Below, in pieces: positions 45,257 through 53,276 of a stretch of 64,000 nt of DNA (within the stretch, counting starts at the first letter, position 1; the number at the start of each line of letters is the position of its first letter). A program made the position numbers and the translations under genes. Under the pieces are notes generated by a model. That model was not told the DNA's origin, did not search any database, and saw only the letters and a list, made by a program, of their open reading frames with translations. The stretch comes from Mycobacterium sp. ITM-2016-00316 (GTDB lineage Bacteria; Actinomycetota; Actinomycetes; Mycobacteriales; Mycobacteriaceae): the NCBI RefSeq assembly GCF_002968335.2, contig NZ_CP134398.1, forward strand, positions 62,001 to 126,000, written 5' to 3'.

Positions 45257-46954
45257 ATGAAGTCGACCATCCTGTCCCGCCGCGACCTCGACTTTCTGCT
45301 CTATGAGTGGCTGCGCGTGGAGGAGTTGACGACGCGGCCGCGGTTCGCCGAGCATTCCCGGGAAACCTTCGACGGGGTGCTGGATCTGTGTGAACAGCTG
45401 GCCGAGCGCTATTTCGCCCCGCACAACAAGCTCAGCGACGCTCACGAGCCCCAGTTCGACGGCACCACGGTCACCGTCATCCCCGAGGTCAAGGCGGCGA
45501 TCGAGGCCTTCGCCAAGGCCGACCTGATCGGCATGAGCTTCGACGCCGAACTCGGTGGCGCGCAGCTGCCGGCGACCGTCGCGCAGGCCGGCTTCGCGTG
45601 GATCTCGGCGGCCAACACCAGCACCTCCGGGTACCTGATGCTCACCATCGCCAACGCGAACCTGATCGCCAAGTTCGGCAGTCCCGAACAGATCGAGACG
45701 TTCGTCGAGCCGATGCTGGCCGGGCGCTTCACCGGCACCATGGCGCTGTCGGAAACCCAGGCCGGCTCCTCACTGGCCGATATCACCACCCGCGCCGAAC
45801 CCCACGATGACGGCAGCTACCGGCTGTTCGGCACCAAGATGTGGATCTCCGGCGCCGAGCACGAACTTTCGGAGAACATCGTCAACCTGGTGCTGGCCAA
45901 GATCCCGGGCGGACCGGTGGGCACCAAGGGCATCTCGCTGTTCATCGTGCCGAAGTTCCTGGAAGACGGCACCCGCAACGGCGTGGCGATCTCCGGGCTC
46001 AATCACAAGATGGGCCAACGCGGTATCACCAACACCGTGCTCAACTTCGATGGCGCGGTCGGGTATCTGGTCGGGGAACCGCACCGCGGCCTGGTCTACA
46101 TGTTCCACATGATGAACGAAGCCCGACTCGGCGTCGGGATGGGCGCGGTCGCGCTCGGCTACACCGGGTACCTCAAGTCGCTGGAGTACGCCAGGGAACG
46201 TCCGCAGGGCCGGCTGGTCAAGGATCCGGCGAGCCCGCAGGTCCCGATCATCGCGCACGCCGACGTCAAGCGGATGTTGTTGGCGCAGAAGGCCTATGTC
46301 GAAGGCGCGCTCGGACTCGCGCTGTACTGCGCGCGGCTGGCCGATGAAGAGGACACCGCCCTGCTGGACATCCTGACTCCGATCGCCAAGAGCTGGCCGT
46401 CGCAGTGGTGCCTGGAAGCCAACAGCCTGGCCATCCAGGTGCTCGGCGGCTACGGCTACACCCGCGAATACGACGTGGAGCAGCACTACCGGGACAACCG
46501 GCTCAACCCCATCCACGAGGGCACCCACGGCATACAGAGCCTGGACCTGTTGGGCCGCAAGGTCACCCAGAATGGTGGCGCCAGCCTGGCGGCGTTGTCG
46601 GAGCGGGTTTCCGCGACCATCGCCGAGGCCGGTGACGACCCGATGGCCGCCCAACTGCAGGCCTCCTGGCAGCGGCTGGTGACGGTGACCGCGGGCATGT
46701 TCGCCTCCGGCGACGTCGAGGCCGCGATGGCCAACAGCGCGATCTATCTGGAGGCGTTCGGTCATATCGTCATCGCCTGGATCTGGCTGGAGCAGTACCT
46801 GGTTGCCGGCGACCAGGGCGGCGATTTCTACGAGGGCAAGCGCCAGGCTGCCCGCTTCTTCTTCCGCTACGAACTGCCCAAGACCGCAGCACAATTGGAT
46901 CTGCTGGAGAGCCTGGACCGCACCACGCTGGAGATGGCCGACTCCTGGTTCTGA
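45257..46954 (+). CDS. Large acyl-CoA dehydrogenase with C-terminal extension
   Basis: A 565-residue acyl-CoA dehydrogenase of the long type (FadE5 / DmdC-like) with a C-terminal extension of roughly 130 residues. Motifs are GTMALSETQAGSSLADITT (FAD/substrate) and the catalytic Glu in NPIHEGTHGIQSLDLLGRK. The substrate is not deducible; FadE5-type enzymes act on medium to long acyl-CoAs. ATG 45257 lies 41 bp after desA3, so it could belong to the same transcript. Confidence 0.88.
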   Translation: MKSTILSRRDLDFLLYEWLRVEELTTRPRFAEHSRETFDGVLDLCEQLAERYFAPHNKLSDAHEPQFDGTTVTVIPEVKAAIEAFAKADLIGMSFDAELGGAQLPATVAQAGFAWISAANTSTSGYLMLTIANANLIAKFGSPEQIETFVEPMLAGRFTGTMALSETQAGSSLADITTRAEPHDDGSYRLFGTKMWISGAEHELSENIVNLVLAKIPGGPVGTKGISLFIVPKFLEDGTRNGVAISGLNHKMGQRGITNTVLNFDGAVGYLVGEPHRGLVYMFHMMNEARLGVGMGAVALGYTGYLKSLEYARERPQGRLVKDPASPQVPIIAHADVKRMLLAQKAYVEGALGLALYCARLADEEDTALLDILTPIAKSWPSQWCLEANSLAIQVLGGYGYTREYDVEQHYRDNRLNPIHEGTHGIQSLDLLGRKVTQNGGASLAALSERVSATIAEAGDDPMAAQLQASWQRLVTVTAGMFASGDVEAAMANSAIYLEAFGHIVIAWIWLEQYLVAGDQGGDFYEGKRQAARFFFRYELPKTAAQLDLLESLDRTTLEMADSWF

Positions 46955-47008
46955 GGTTGCCCGATAGTCCCGTGCGGCAGCGGCGCGACGTGTAGCGTTT
47001 CTTGCGTA

Positions 47009-47040
47009 GCCGTCAAAGCCGACGGCAGGCCGGGGGGCCT
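47009..47040 (+). promoter_or_regulatory. Two stacked hairpins in the TctC1 leader
   Basis: GCCGTC (47009-47014) pairs with GACGGC (47021-47026) and, directly after, AGGCC (47027-47031) pairs with GGCCT (47036-47040). The pair sits 22 bp before the ATG of the first binding protein. It could be an RNA leader structure; I cannot assign a riboswitch class. Confidence 0.3.
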
Positions 47041-47062
47041 ACCGCACTGGGGGAATGCTCTT

Positions 47063-48070
47063 ATGGCGATTGCCACCGCCCGACTCCGTTCGGCGGTCGC
47101 GCCGGCGCTCGCCGCCATCATGGTCACGGCGTGCAGCAGCGCCATCGAGCCCCAGGGCGCGGACGATGGCGGCGGCACCTGGCCGTCGGGCACCGTCGAT
47201 ATGTACGTCGGCTACGCCGCGGGTGGATCCAGCGATCTGATCAGCCGAGCGGTCGCCGATGGCCTCTCCGGTGCTGGGGCGACGCCGTTCCGGATCATCA
47301 ACCGGGAGGGCGGCAACGGCGCGATCGCCGCGGCGGAGGTCGCCGCCGCCCCTGCCGACGGTTCGGTGATCGCGATCCAGAATGGCTCGCTGTACACCAT
47401 TACTCCGCTCGCGGTCGCCCCCGATGAGGCCGCCGACATCGGGAGATTCGACGTGGTCTACGGCATATCCCGGGACCATTACGTCGTGGTGGCCAACCCC
47501 GCCAGCGGTTTCCGCGCGATCCAGGACATCCTGCGCGCGAATCACGCTGTCCGTTACGGCACCACCGGCGTCGGCACCGGTGCGCAGCTGTCCGCCGCGC
47601 TGCTGTTCAAGAATGCCGAAGTGCCGGCGCTGCCGGTGCCGTTCGACAGCGGCGCACCCGCGCTGGCCGCGGTGCTCGCCGGTGAGGTCGACATCGCCGT
47701 CATCCACGTGGGCGAGGCGATCGAGAGTATCCGCTCCGAACGGTTGGTGCCGTTGGCGGTATTCGGCTCGGACCGCAACAGCTACCTGCCCGATGTGCCC
47801 ACGGCCCAGGAACAGGGTGTCGACGCCGAGGTGACCCAGTACCGGTTCATGACGGTGCGCAAGGGGACCCCGCAGTACATCAAGGACGCCCTGGTCGAGG
47901 GCCTCAAGGCGACATTCGACACCGGGGCCTACCGCAACTTCAACGAACAGCACAGCTTCACCCCGATGGAGATACCCGGGGACGAGGTACTGGGCCAACT
48001 CGCCGAGGACAAACAGCGCTACGCGCAGGTGGTGCAGCAGAACGGCATCGATCTGCACGACGGCGGTTGA
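47063..48070 (+). CDS. tctC: TTT transporter binding lipoprotein 1 (TctC)
   Basis: A 335-residue tripartite tricarboxylate transporter solute-binding protein with a lipobox VTAC (C24) and a Bug-type fold. Landmarks are WPSGTVDMYVGYAAGGSSDLISRAVADGL and GTTGVGTGAQLSAALLFKN. It captures a carboxylated substrate for TctAB. A close paralogue follows 142 bp downstream. An aldarate is a plausible substrate because the locus also has an aldarate dehydratase-like enzyme; this is inference. Confidence 0.9.
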   Translation: MAIATARLRSAVAPALAAIMVTACSSAIEPQGADDGGGTWPSGTVDMYVGYAAGGSSDLISRAVADGLSGAGATPFRIINREGGNGAIAAAEVAAAPADGSVIAIQNGSLYTITPLAVAPDEAADIGRFDVVYGISRDHYVVVANPASGFRAIQDILRANHAVRYGTTGVGTGAQLSAALLFKNAEVPALPVPFDSGAPALAAVLAGEVDIAVIHVGEAIESIRSERLVPLAVFGSDRNSYLPDVPTAQEQGVDAEVTQYRFMTVRKGTPQYIKDALVEGLKATFDTGAYRNFNEQHSFTPMEIPGDEVLGQLAEDKQRYAQVVQQNGIDLHDGG

Positions 48071-48109
48071 TCGGCGACGAGGACTGTGTCGATGCACTAT
48101 CGGCATGAA

Positions 48110-48156
48110 GCGATACCAATTATGCCTTGGACAGGTATCGCCGAGCTTCCTAAGTT
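48110..48156 (+). promoter_or_regulatory. Internal promoter and inverted repeat before TctC2
   Basis: TTGGAC (48127-48132) and TAAGTT (48151-48156), spaced by 18 bp, look like a promoter for the second binding protein gene. An 8-bp perfect inverted repeat, GCGATACC (48110-48117) and GGTATCGC (48134-48141), brackets its -35 box. The second gene may therefore be controlled apart from the first. Confidence 0.45.
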
Positions 48157-48212
48157 AAGTGATGGCCACCACACCGGTGGCAATCTGAGACTTGACCAAC
48201 AGGAGGTGCCCG

Positions 48213-49226
48213 ATGGCGATCGAAGCCACCCGCCGACGTCCCCGCGCCGCGCTGGCCGCCGCAGCCGCCGCAGGCCTGCTGCTCACCGCCTGCGGCGGAG
48301 TGCAGACCAGCACAGGAAGCGGATCCGGTGACGGCTGGCCGTCCGGCACCGTCGAGATGTACGTCGGCGCCTCGGCCGGAGGATCCAGCGACCTGATCAG
48401 CCGTGCCGTCTCCAAGGGCCTCAGCGATGACCTGGGTGCCTCGTTCCCGGTCATCAACCGCGAGGGTGCCAACGGAGCCCTGGCCGCGGCCGAGGTCGCG
48501 AACGCCGCGCCGGACGGCTCGAAGATCGCCATCCAGAACGCGTCGCTGTTCACCATCACCCCGCTCGCCGTGAGCCCCGACGAGGTCACCGACATCGACG
48601 CCTTCGACGTGGTCTACGGCATATCCCGCGACGACTACGTGCTGGTCGCGAGCCCCGGTAGCGGGTTCAGGACCATCCAGGACATGCAGAACGCCGATAG
48701 CACGGTGCGCTACGGCACCACCGGCGTCGGGACCGGCGCGCAGCTGTCTGCCGCGTTGCTGTTCAAGAGCAGCAGTGTGCCGTCGGCGGCCGTTCCGTTC
48801 GACGGTGGCGCACCGGCGCTGGCCGCCGTCCTCGGCAACCAGGTCGAGGTCGCCTCCATCCAGGTGGGGGAGGCGATCGAGAACATCCAGTCCGGGAAGC
48901 TGGTGCCGCTGGCGGTGTTCGGCCCGGACCGGATCAGCTACCTGCCCGATGTGCCGACGGCCAAGGAGCAGGGACTGGACGTCGAGGTGACGCAGTACCG
49001 GTTCATGACGGTTCCCAAGGGCACCCCGCAGGAGGTCAAGGACAAGCTCGTCGAGGGCCTGAAGGCGACGTTCGCCACCGAGGACTACAAGAAGTTCAAC
49101 GAGCAGAACAGCCTCACGCCCATGGAGCTGTCCGGTGCGGACGTGCTGACCCAGCTCAACGAGGACAAGCAGCGCTACGCCGAGCTGGTCGGCCAGTACG
49201 ACCTCGACCTGCGGAACGCGGGCTGA
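48213..49226 (+). CDS. tctC: TTT transporter binding lipoprotein 2 (TctC paralogue)
   Basis: A 337-residue paralogue of the preceding protein, more than half identical by eye and aligned without large gaps. Lipobox LTAC with C27. Shared blocks include YGTTGVGTGAQLSAALLFK and EVTQYRFMTV. ATG 48213 follows AGGAGG. It overlaps tctB by one base. Retention of both paralogues could reflect different ligands. Confidence 0.9.
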   Translation: MAIEATRRRPRAALAAAAAAGLLLTACGGVQTSTGSGSGDGWPSGTVEMYVGASAGGSSDLISRAVSKGLSDDLGASFPVINREGANGALAAAEVANAAPDGSKIAIQNASLFTITPLAVSPDEVTDIDAFDVVYGISRDDYVLVASPGSGFRTIQDMQNADSTVRYGTTGVGTGAQLSAALLFKSSSVPSAAVPFDGGAPALAAVLGNQVEVASIQVGEAIENIQSGKLVPLAVFGPDRISYLPDVPTAKEQGLDVEVTQYRFMTVPKGTPQEVKDKLVEGLKATFATEDYKKFNEQNSLTPMELSGADVLTQLNEDKQRYAELVGQYDLDLRNAG

Positions 49227-49768
49227 TGACCGCCGTGGGGGAGCCACACGCTCCGCACGCACACGACATCCTCGCCGAGATCGAGGCCGAGGTCGCCCAC
49301 GAACTGCACGAGGAGCGCCCGCCCGCGGGCGGTCCCGGCTATCAGATCGCGGGTGCGCTGGCCGGTCTGGTGATCGGAGTCGCCGGCGCCGCGCTGGCCT
49401 CCGGCTACGGTCTGGGCTCGCTGCGCGAGCCCGGTCCCGGACTGTGGCCCTTCGTGGTCAGCGTGCTCATCGCCGCACTGTCGCTGCTGCTGCTGGTGGT
49501 CGGACGACGGCTCGACGACGCCGAAAAGTTCACCCGCAGCAGCCTTCTGGTGGCCATCGGCGCCGTCACATTCGCGGGCTTCGGTCTGCTGATGCCGTTG
49601 ATCGGATTCGAGATTCCCGCGGTGGTGCTGTGTGTGATCTGGCTGCGGTTCCTGGGTGGTGAAAGCTGGCGTAGCACTGCGGTGATCAGCGTCGCCACCA
49701 CAGCAGTGTTCTACGTCCTGTTCATCTACGGGCTGCGGATTCCGCTTCCCCACCTCATCGCCTTCTGA
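49226..49768 (+). CDS. tctB: TTT transporter small membrane subunit TctB
   Basis: A 180-residue membrane protein with a charged N-terminus (residues 1-40) and four helices, the size of TctB. The helices contain LREPGPGLWPFVVSVLIAALSLLLLVVG and PLIGFEIPAVVLCVIWLRFLGG. It works with TctA to move the substrate captured by TctC. The ATG shares a base with the previous stop; the following tctA starts 16 bp on. Confidence 0.88.
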   Translation: MTAVGEPHAPHAHDILAEIEAEVAHELHEERPPAGGPGYQIAGALAGLVIGVAGAALASGYGLGSLREPGPGLWPFVVSVLIAALSLLLLVVGRRLDDAEKFTRSSLLVAIGAVTFAGFGLLMPLIGFEIPAVVLCVIWLRFLGGESWRSTAVISVATTAVFYVLFIYGLRIPLPHLIAF

Positions 49769-49784
49769 GCGAAGCCGAAACATC

Positions 49785-51314
49785 ATGGACTTCAACGCAT
49801 TCCTGGATGGATTCGCTCTGGTTGCCGAACCCCAGAACCTGCTGTACTGCCTGATGGGTGTGCTCATCGGCATGATCATCGGTGTGCTGCCCGGCCTCGG
49901 CCCCGCCGCCACCATCGCGATCCTGCTGCCGATCACCTACACCATCGACCCGGTGGCCGCGATCATCATGCTGGCCGGTATCTACTACGGCGCCCAGTAC
50001 GGCGGCACCATCACCTCGGTGCTGCTGCGGCTCCCCGGCGAAGCATCCTCGGTGGTCACCGTCTTCGACGGCTTCGCGCTGGCCAAACAGGGCAAGGCCG
50101 GCACCGCCCTGGGCATTGCGGCCATCGGATCCTTTGTCGGCGCGACGATCTCGATCATCGGCCTGACGCTGCTGGCCCCCGTCGTGGCAGAGATCGCGCT
50201 CGACTTCGGTCCGCCCGAGTACGCCGCCCTGGCCTTGCTCGGTGTGCTCCTGGTCGCCACCATCGGCAGCGGTAACAAGCTCAAGGCGCTGATCGCCGGC
50301 GCGGTCGGCCTGCTGCTCGCCACGGTGGGCCGGGACAGCTTCAGCGGTGCCTCCCGCTTCACCTTCGACAGCCTGCAACTGGCCGACGGTATCGACTTCG
50401 TCGTCGTGGCGATGGGCCTGTTCGGTGTCGGGGAGATTCTGTACAACCTGGAGCAGCGCCACGGAAAGACGCATGTCCCGGCCAAGGTCGGCAATGTGTG
50501 GCCGTCGCGCAAGGATCTCCGGCAGTCCTCGGGTGCCATCGGGCGCGGTTCGATCATCGGCTTCGTGTTGGGTGTGCTGCCCGGCGGTGGTGCCACCCTG
50601 TCGTCGATCGTGGCCTACGCCACCGAGAAACGGCGCTCCAAGACCCCCGAGCGTTTCGGTCGCGGCGCCATCGAGGGCGTCGCCGCACCGGAGACGGCCA
50701 ACAACGCGGCCGCCACCTCCTCGTTCATCCCGCTGCTCACCATCGGCCTGCCCGCCAACGCGTCGATGGCGATGCTGTTCGGGGCGCTGCTGATCCTGGG
50801 CATCTCGCCCGGACCGCAACTCGTCGACGAACATCCCGACGTGTTCTGGGGTGTCATCAACTCGATGTACATCGGCAACATCCTGCTGCTGATCCTGTCG
50901 ATTCCGTTGGTGGGCTTGTTCGTCCGGATCTTGCGGGTGCGCCCGGCGATCCTCGCGCCGATCACCGCGCTCATCACCATCCTGGGTGTCTACACCATCA
51001 ACAACTCGACCTTCGACATCTTCGTCATGCTGGCCTTCGGCATCGTCGGCTACCTGATGAAGAAGGCCGGCTTCGACCCCGGGCCGATGGTGCTGGCGTT
51101 CGTGCTGGGCACCATCATCGAGGCCAGCACCCGGCGCTCCCTGCTGATCTTCGACGGCGACCCCACCGGATTCATCACCCGGCCGATCTCGGGTGGCATC
51201 CTGGCGGTCTTCCTGCTGCTGGTGCTGCTGCCGGTGATCCAGTACGTGCGCCACAAGCGTGCCGCAGCGTCCGTGCCGGCCACGGCCGATGACGCCGAAA
51301 CCGTGGGGCGCTAA
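49785..51314 (+). CDS. tctA: TTT transporter large membrane subunit TctA
   Basis: A 509-residue TctA with about twelve membrane helices and the family signature GVLPGLGPAATIAILLPITYTIDPVAAIIMLAGIYYGAQYGGTITSVLLRLPGEASS. A second signature half, GVLPGGGATLSSIVAYATEKR, lies at about 265-285. It forms the secondary transport pathway for tricarboxylates or related acids. It ends 4 bp into the convergent GntR gene. Confidence 0.92.
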   Translation: MDFNAFLDGFALVAEPQNLLYCLMGVLIGMIIGVLPGLGPAATIAILLPITYTIDPVAAIIMLAGIYYGAQYGGTITSVLLRLPGEASSVVTVFDGFALAKQGKAGTALGIAAIGSFVGATISIIGLTLLAPVVAEIALDFGPPEYAALALLGVLLVATIGSGNKLKALIAGAVGLLLATVGRDSFSGASRFTFDSLQLADGIDFVVVAMGLFGVGEILYNLEQRHGKTHVPAKVGNVWPSRKDLRQSSGAIGRGSIIGFVLGVLPGGGATLSSIVAYATEKRRSKTPERFGRGAIEGVAAPETANNAAATSSFIPLLTIGLPANASMAMLFGALLILGISPGPQLVDEHPDVFWGVINSMYIGNILLLILSIPLVGLFVRILRVRPAILAPITALITILGVYTINNSTFDIFVMLAFGIVGYLMKKAGFDPGPMVLAFVLGTIIEASTRRSLLIFDGDPTGFITRPISGGILAVFLLLVLLPVIQYVRHKRAAASVPATADDAETVGR

Positions 51315-51997
51315 CGCCTGCCGGCGTCAAGCCGGCGCCGGGTGTTGCCCAGGTGCAGTCGCATGGCGGCCCGGGCGAGCTCCGGGTCGCCGTCGATGAC
51401 GGCGGCGGCCACCTGGTCGTGTTCGCGCCGGACCCGATCGGCATGGCCGGCGTCGGTGATGGAGTGCTCGGAACCCAATCGGGTGCGGGGCAGCATGATC
51501 ATCATCGGTCCCAGTGAATCCAGCAGTTCGACATAGAACCGGTTGCCGCTGGCGGCGGCAAGCGCGCGGTGAAAACGGAAGTCGGCCTCCACCGCATCGC
51601 TCGCTGCGGCCCCGGTGAATTCGTCGAGCGCGTCCCGGACGGTCTCCCGGCCGCGAGCATCGATGCGTGCGGCCGCCAGCGCGGCGGCCTCGCACTCGAT
51701 GCCCAACCGGAAGTCGATCATGTCCAGCACATCGCGATGGGACCGGATGGCCGACGACTCGACGGTGAAGGCCGTCGACTCGGGCACGGCGAGCACGAAT
51801 GATCCGCGGCCCTGGAAGGTTTCGACGAGGCCTTCGGCGCGAAGCCGGGTGACGGCTTCGCGCACCACGGTGCGCGACACCCCGAACTCCTCGACCAGTT
51901 CGGTTTCCGAGGGCAGCTTGTGCCCGGGCGGGAGATCGCCGGCGAAGATCTTGTCCTTCAGGCCGGCGACCACCCGCTGGGCCAACGAGGTTGTCAT
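51311..51997 (-). CDS. GntR/FadR-subfamily regulator
   Basis: A 228-residue GntR regulator with an N-terminal winged helix (about 5-70, LKDKIFAGDLPPGHKLPSETELVEEFGVSRTVVREAVTRLRAEG) and a C-terminal FCD domain with metal-site residues in DFRFHRAL. ATG 51997 begins MTTSLAQRVV. It is read just after the enolase-superfamily gene on the same strand and converges on the TTT operon, so it likely controls both. The 25-bp palindrome at 53126 is its best candidate operator. Confidence 0.88.
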   Translation of the reverse strand: MTTSLAQRVVAGLKDKIFAGDLPPGHKLPSETELVEEFGVSRTVVREAVTRLRAEGLVETFQGRGSFVLAVPESTAFTVESSAIRSHRDVLDMIDFRLGIECEAAALAAARIDARGRETVRDALDEFTGAAASDAVEADFRFHRALAAASGNRFYVELLDSLGPMMIMLPRTRLGSEHSITDAGHADRVRREHDQVAAAVIDGDPELARAAMRLHLGNTRRRLDAGRR

Positions 51998-52004
51998 CGC
52001 AACA

Positions 52005-53126
52005 TCATGACTGACCGAAACTCGCGCTCTCTTTCGTGAGGGCCCGCATCTGATCGCTGAGCGTGAAGCCGAGTCCCGCGCGCTCGGGCAGCCACATCCG
52101 CCCGTCATGGATGTCGATGCGCTCGTTGAACAGCGGATTGAGCCATTCGAAATGCTCGACCCACGGCTCGGTCGGGTACGCGGCGGCCAGGTGCAGGTGG
52201 ATTTCCATGGCGTAATGCGGGGCCAGGGCCAACCCGGCGTGTGAGGCGAGCGTGGCGAAGCGCAGGAACGGGGTGATGCCACCGATCCGCGGTGCGTCGG
52301 GTTGCACGATGCCGCGGTAGCCGGCGTCGATCAGCGCCATGTGTTCGGGAACGGAGGTGAGCATCTCGCCGGTCGCGATCGGGGTGTCGAAGGCGCGCGA
52401 CAGGTCGGCGTGGCCGACAGCGTCCCAGGCATCCAGGGGTTCCTCGATCCAGATCAGGTCGTGCTGTTCGAGTTCGCGGCACATCCGTCGGGCCCGTGCC
52501 CGGTCCCACTGCTGGTTGGCGTCCACCATGAGCGGGGTATCTCCGAGATGCTCACGGATTGCGGCGACCCGGTCCAGATCGATCCGCCAATCCGGCTGTC
52601 CCACCTTGATCTTGATCCCGCCGATACCGGATTCCAGTGAGGCGGTCGCCTTCTCCTTGATCTCGCTGACGGAGGCCTGCAGGAATCCGCCGGATGTGTT
52701 GTACACCCGGCATGAGTCGCGATGTGCGCCGAGGAGTTTGGCCAGCGGCAGTCCGGCACGTCGAGCCTTCAGATCCCACAGTGCGACGTCGAGTGCGGCG
52801 ATGGCCTGGGTGGCCACACCGGATCGTCCCACCGAGGCGCCGGCCCACAGCAGGGACTGGTAGATGCGGTCGATATCGGAGGGGTCTTGACCGAGCGCGA
52901 CGTCGGCGATCTCGGCAAGGTGGGTGTACTGAGCCGGCCCGCCGGCCCGCTTGGAGTAGCTGAAGCCCATGCCCTCGAAGCCCTGCTCGGTGCTGACCTC
53001 GGCGAACAGCAACACCGTTTCGGTCAGCGGCTTCTGACGGCCGGTGAGGACCTTGGCATCGCTGACCGGATTGGGCAGTGGCAGCACGACATGGGACAGG
53101 CGGAGATGGCGAATGGCGTCAGTCAT
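52005..53126 (-). CDS. Enolase-superfamily aldarate dehydratase (talarate/galactarate-like)
   Basis: A 373-residue mandelate racemase-subgroup enzyme with the KxK motif (K172, K174 in IKIKVG), Mg2+ ligands D202, E228 and E254 (VDANQQW, WIEEP, TGE), and a D277-H304 dyad (PDAPRIGG, APHYAMEIH). This set matches L-talarate/galactarate dehydratases, so dehydration of a C6 aldarate is likely. It lies on the minus strand upstream of the GntR gene. The adjacent TTT transporter would supply a diacid substrate. Function is inferred. Confidence 0.82.
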   Translation of the reverse strand: MTDAIRHLRLSHVVLPLPNPVSDAKVLTGRQKPLTETVLLFAEVSTEQGFEGMGFSYSKRAGGPAQYTHLAEIADVALGQDPSDIDRIYQSLLWAGASVGRSGVATQAIAALDVALWDLKARRAGLPLAKLLGAHRDSCRVYNTSGGFLQASVSEIKEKATASLESGIGGIKIKVGQPDWRIDLDRVAAIREHLGDTPLMVDANQQWDRARARRMCRELEQHDLIWIEEPLDAWDAVGHADLSRAFDTPIATGEMLTSVPEHMALIDAGYRGIVQPDAPRIGGITPFLRFATLASHAGLALAPHYAMEIHLHLAAAYPTEPWVEHFEWLNPLFNERIDIHDGRMWLPERAGLGFTLSDQMRALTKESASFGQS

Positions 53127-53150
53127 ATGATGAGTCTATAACTCATCATA
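53126..53150. promoter_or_regulatory. Perfect 25-bp palindrome at the dehydratase start
   Basis: TATGATGAGT (53126-53135) and ACTCATCATA (53141-53150) are perfect 10-bp arms around a 5-bp loop. The left arm overlaps the ATG of the aldarate dehydratase gene and the right arm lies in its upstream region. Size and position fit an operator for the GntR regulator. ACAAGTTGT follows at 53150-53158 as a further half-palindrome. Confidence 0.7.
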
Positions 53151-53276
53151 CAAGTTGTGAAGGGCGCTGTGCGGGACGATTGTGGGGTGCATCTCGTTCG
53201 CGTGCGTGGTGCACACTGGTGCGCGACTCAGTAGATGAGTCCGCGCGGCTGATCGCCCGGAGCGAAGGAGGCGCTG

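Noticed and set aside
46955..47062. The TctC1 leader as a known riboswitch (for example cobalamin, ydaO or glycine)
   Set aside because: Two simple hairpins are visible but no consensus core of a known class could be recognised.
49755..51254. A 499-codon minus-strand open frame opposite tctA
   Set aside because: It is the antisense shadow of tctA; composition is Gln/Asp/Gly/His-rich with no motif.
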